From positions 1 to 64,000 of the forward strand of contig MSJI02000609.1 of the NCBI GenBank assembly GCA_001931905.2: a DNA stretch of 64,000 nucleotides. The letters run 5' to 3'. The position numbers and the translations under genes are program-made. The stretch is from Cladosporium sp. IMV 00045 (taxonomy: Eukaryota > Ascomycota > Dothideomycetes > Cladosporiales > Cladosporiaceae). The notes under the pieces are model-generated. The model was not told the origin of the DNA. It searched no databases and was given only the letters and a program-made list of their open reading frames with translations. Below are positions 61,934 through 64,000 of this stretch, piece after piece. Within the stretch, counting starts at the first letter, position 1. Every line of letters starts with the position of its first letter.

Positions 61934-64000
61934 TCAAGCACCATCGTCATCAATGCCCAAGATGGTAATCCTCCCCTCAACTCTCGGCGCAATACCCCTC
62001 GTCCACAGCACTCCACCAGCACTCAACTCCCCACCACCAGTCTGTCCGGCCGCCTCCTCGCAACAAGCCGGATGCCCTTTCAAACCCGCCAAACGCCACC
62101 ATTTGCGGATGACTTTGCGGGCGAGGATGAGTTTTTGTTCTTGGATTTCTGAGGTTTTGGGCTGAGATTTTGGCGGTGCTGGATTGGATCTGGGAGGTGA
62201 GTCGTCGTCTTCGGAGTCGGAGGAGTCAGAAGGGATGTCGATGGGGTCGTTGTCGTTCGTGGGTACTGCCGGATCCTGCGCCTTAGCCGTGAGGGCATTC
62301 GACCTCCTCTTCGGATCCACATCCAAATTCGTCGAAGACGATGAAGAAGAAACGTACTCCTCCCCACCCAACCTGCTCACCCCCTTCAACGCTCCAGCCT
62401 GGACAGGAGGTTCCTTCACAGGATGCACGCCATGCAACTCCCTCTGCACGCCACCCCAATGCCTGCCCAGACTCTCCGACCAATTCCTCCACTTGCCCAG
62501 AACTTTCAAGCTCAGAAAGTACTGCCGGAGAATAATCGAGATGAGCAGCCCGTTCTCCTCGTCGACGATACTCTTCGCAATACCACCGTACTCCTCCAGC
62601 AGCAAGGAATCGAAACCGTCCTTTCCGCGAACCATGTATTCGCGCGTGCAGAGGGTGTATTCTCTCTCTTTCTCGAGAGGGGAGCCAGCGATGGAGACGT
62701 CGCTGCAGCGCGATCCGGGAGGAAGGGAGGGATCGAAGCTGAAGCGGATTCCGGAGACTTGAGGGAAGCGGCCTTCCAGCGCGGGATAGGTGGAGACGCC
62801 GTTTTCGAGGGCGGACAGGATGGCGTGGCCGGGGAGGCGGACGACGACGCACGGGTCTTCGAAGGGGAAGCAGTTCATTATGTCCTGTTGGGGATGGAGG
62901 GTTAGTGGAGGGTTTTGAAGAAGGGGGGGGGGGGGGGGGGAGGGCTCAACTTACTTTGACTTTCAGCACGCCGGGTGGGTAGACTTGGTCGCCTCTCACG
63001 GTGCCGGCGGCCATGATGCAGCAGTCAGCGCTATAGTGCAATTTCATGAGGTCGCAGACGAAGTTCGCGAGATTGCTCTCTTTCAATCTCACAGTGGTGA
63101 AACGAGCATCGAGAGCAGCGGCAGTGTAACCGATGGGTTTCTCCATCTTGGCCTTGAGAGCTGACGTGAGCTTACCGACCGTCTCCAGCGTGGGCTTGTC
63201 TTCCGCGATGGAGCTGACGACGTCTCGGCGGATGATGTCGAAGTCCCAGCCCTTGCCTTGAAGGCTCTTGCGTCCTTCCAGATAGCTGAGTTGTTTGAAA
63301 TCCGTGCCGCTGCGAAGGAGGTGTGTGCCGTTGATGATGCAGTGGCTGTACGTGTGGTCGTGCCCACCGAGGATGAGATCCAGAGTGCCTTCTGGGATGT
63401 TGTGAGCCAGCTTCTCGTCGTTGGGCTGGCGTTGGTGGGAGATGGCTATCACGATCTCAGCACCCTCCTCTCTGAGCTGAGGCGCAAGTTCGGCCGCCGT
63501 GGCAGCTGCGCTGAGGTATTGCAGATTCGGCGGGATGGAGTTCAAAGTCGCCAGCCATTCCCTTTCGACCAGGCCAATGATGCCGACTTTGACTCCATTC
63601 GAGGCCGTGAGCATGATTGTGCGTTTGCAGTTCCCTAGCGGCACATTTTCGCCCAAAGCTGGGTCGAGCACGTTCGCCACCAGCCAAGGGAATGTGCACC
63701 GCTTTGACAGGTAGCTGAACTGTTCCATTCCAAAGTCAAGGTCGTGGTTGCCCAGGCAAGCTGCGTCGATGCCGGTGGCGTTGAGAAGAGGGACCATGTG
63801 GCCGCCTTTGCGTGGGTGTTAGTCATAGATGTATATGATTTCCTTTGGGTAGATGTGGAACAAACCTTTCGTAACACTACTCTCCAAGCTCGGATTAAAC
63901 GCATCACCACTAAACAGGGTCAAAAGCCTGGGCTGCGCAGCGAACCTCTCATCTTTGGCGTAGAAATCACACAGAGTCTGAAACCTCGCGATACCGCCCA
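61934..64000 (-). CDS. 5'-nucleotidase/metallophosphoesterase family protein, 5' end outside
   Basis: Three exons visible: 63866-64000 (cut by the window edge), 62955-63805 and 61934-62884, with introns of 60 and 70 nt. Metallophosphoesterase motifs are GIDAACLGNHDLDFG (GNHD), AISHQRQPNDEK and LILGGHDHTYSH. The C-terminal domain has LKESNLANFVCDLM and NCFPFEDPCVVVRLPG, as in UshA-like fungal 5'-nucleotidases. The final segment reads RVEGRITILG. The metal-binding first motif of the domain and the N-terminus lie to the right of the window. The enzyme would remove phosphate from nucleotides or similar substrates. A Ser/Asp-rich linker (about 130 residues before the C-terminus) is disordered. The intron at 62885-62954 contains an 18-base G homopolymer. 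Confidence 0.9.
62923..62940. repeat. G18 homopolymer in an intron
   Basis: Eighteen consecutive G on the plus strand, hence C18 in the transcript, inside the second visible intron of the 5'-nucleotidase, just after the donor site. Length is likely variable or uncertain between reads. Confidence 0.85.

Overview
This window is nuclear DNA of a filamentous ascomycete (Pezizomycotina). A dothideomycete is my best inference. The evidence is short GT-AG introns (mostly 48-80 nt), families typical of filamentous fungi (HET domain, CFEM/Pth11-type receptor, siderophore MFS transporter, fungal SLATT protein, SGNH hydrolase with a long tail), and a left edge with the dinucleotide signature of repeat-induced point mutation (RIP). 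There are no bacterial operons. I found no rRNA, tRNA or CRISPR.

Layout. 1-1596 is a RIP-saturated repeat tract. Its first 499 bases still hold an open reading frame for the C-terminus of a pogo/Fot1-type transposase, although CpA and TpG are absent. 1.7-7.9 kb is accessory sequence: a LURP-one-like protein, a RidA enamine deaminase, an NmrA-like NAD(P) protein, then a GMC oxidoreductase relic and about 1.6 kb of apparent debris. 7.9-14 kb has a SLATT-domain protein with new internal repeats and a siderophore-iron transporter whose upstream region carries three perfect iron-GATA-factor sites. 14.7-30.9 kb is the housekeeping core: a histidine phosphatase, a PRKRIP1/DUF1168 protein, Pol III subunit RPC9, a 1184-residue nuclear-looking protein, the Holliday-junction resolvase GEN1/Yen1, NOP58 and an actin-like protein.

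31.2-45.4 kb holds a catalytically altered, frameshifted DDE transposase, a complete CFEM-GPCR (five exons), a membrane-anchored SDR, the PDK1 kinase, a SET-domain protein and a Ser/Pro-rich orphan. 45.6-58 kb is accessory again: a large secreted SGNH hydrolase, a secreted orphan with an in-frame stop, an F-box-like protein, an Hsp20, a broken alpha/beta hydrolase, a broken Cys-rich membrane protein and a HET protein. 59-64 kb has a second RHG-type histidine phosphatase and a 5'-nucleotidase cut by the right edge.

Themes. Iron uptake is the best-supported regulatory story. Genome defence and decay are visible at several scales: the RIP tract, the inactive transposase, the GMC relic, and a cluster of stop-interrupted secreted or surface genes at 47-55 kb. 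Most gene models were spliced by hand, so exon ends are given where reading phase and family motifs agree.
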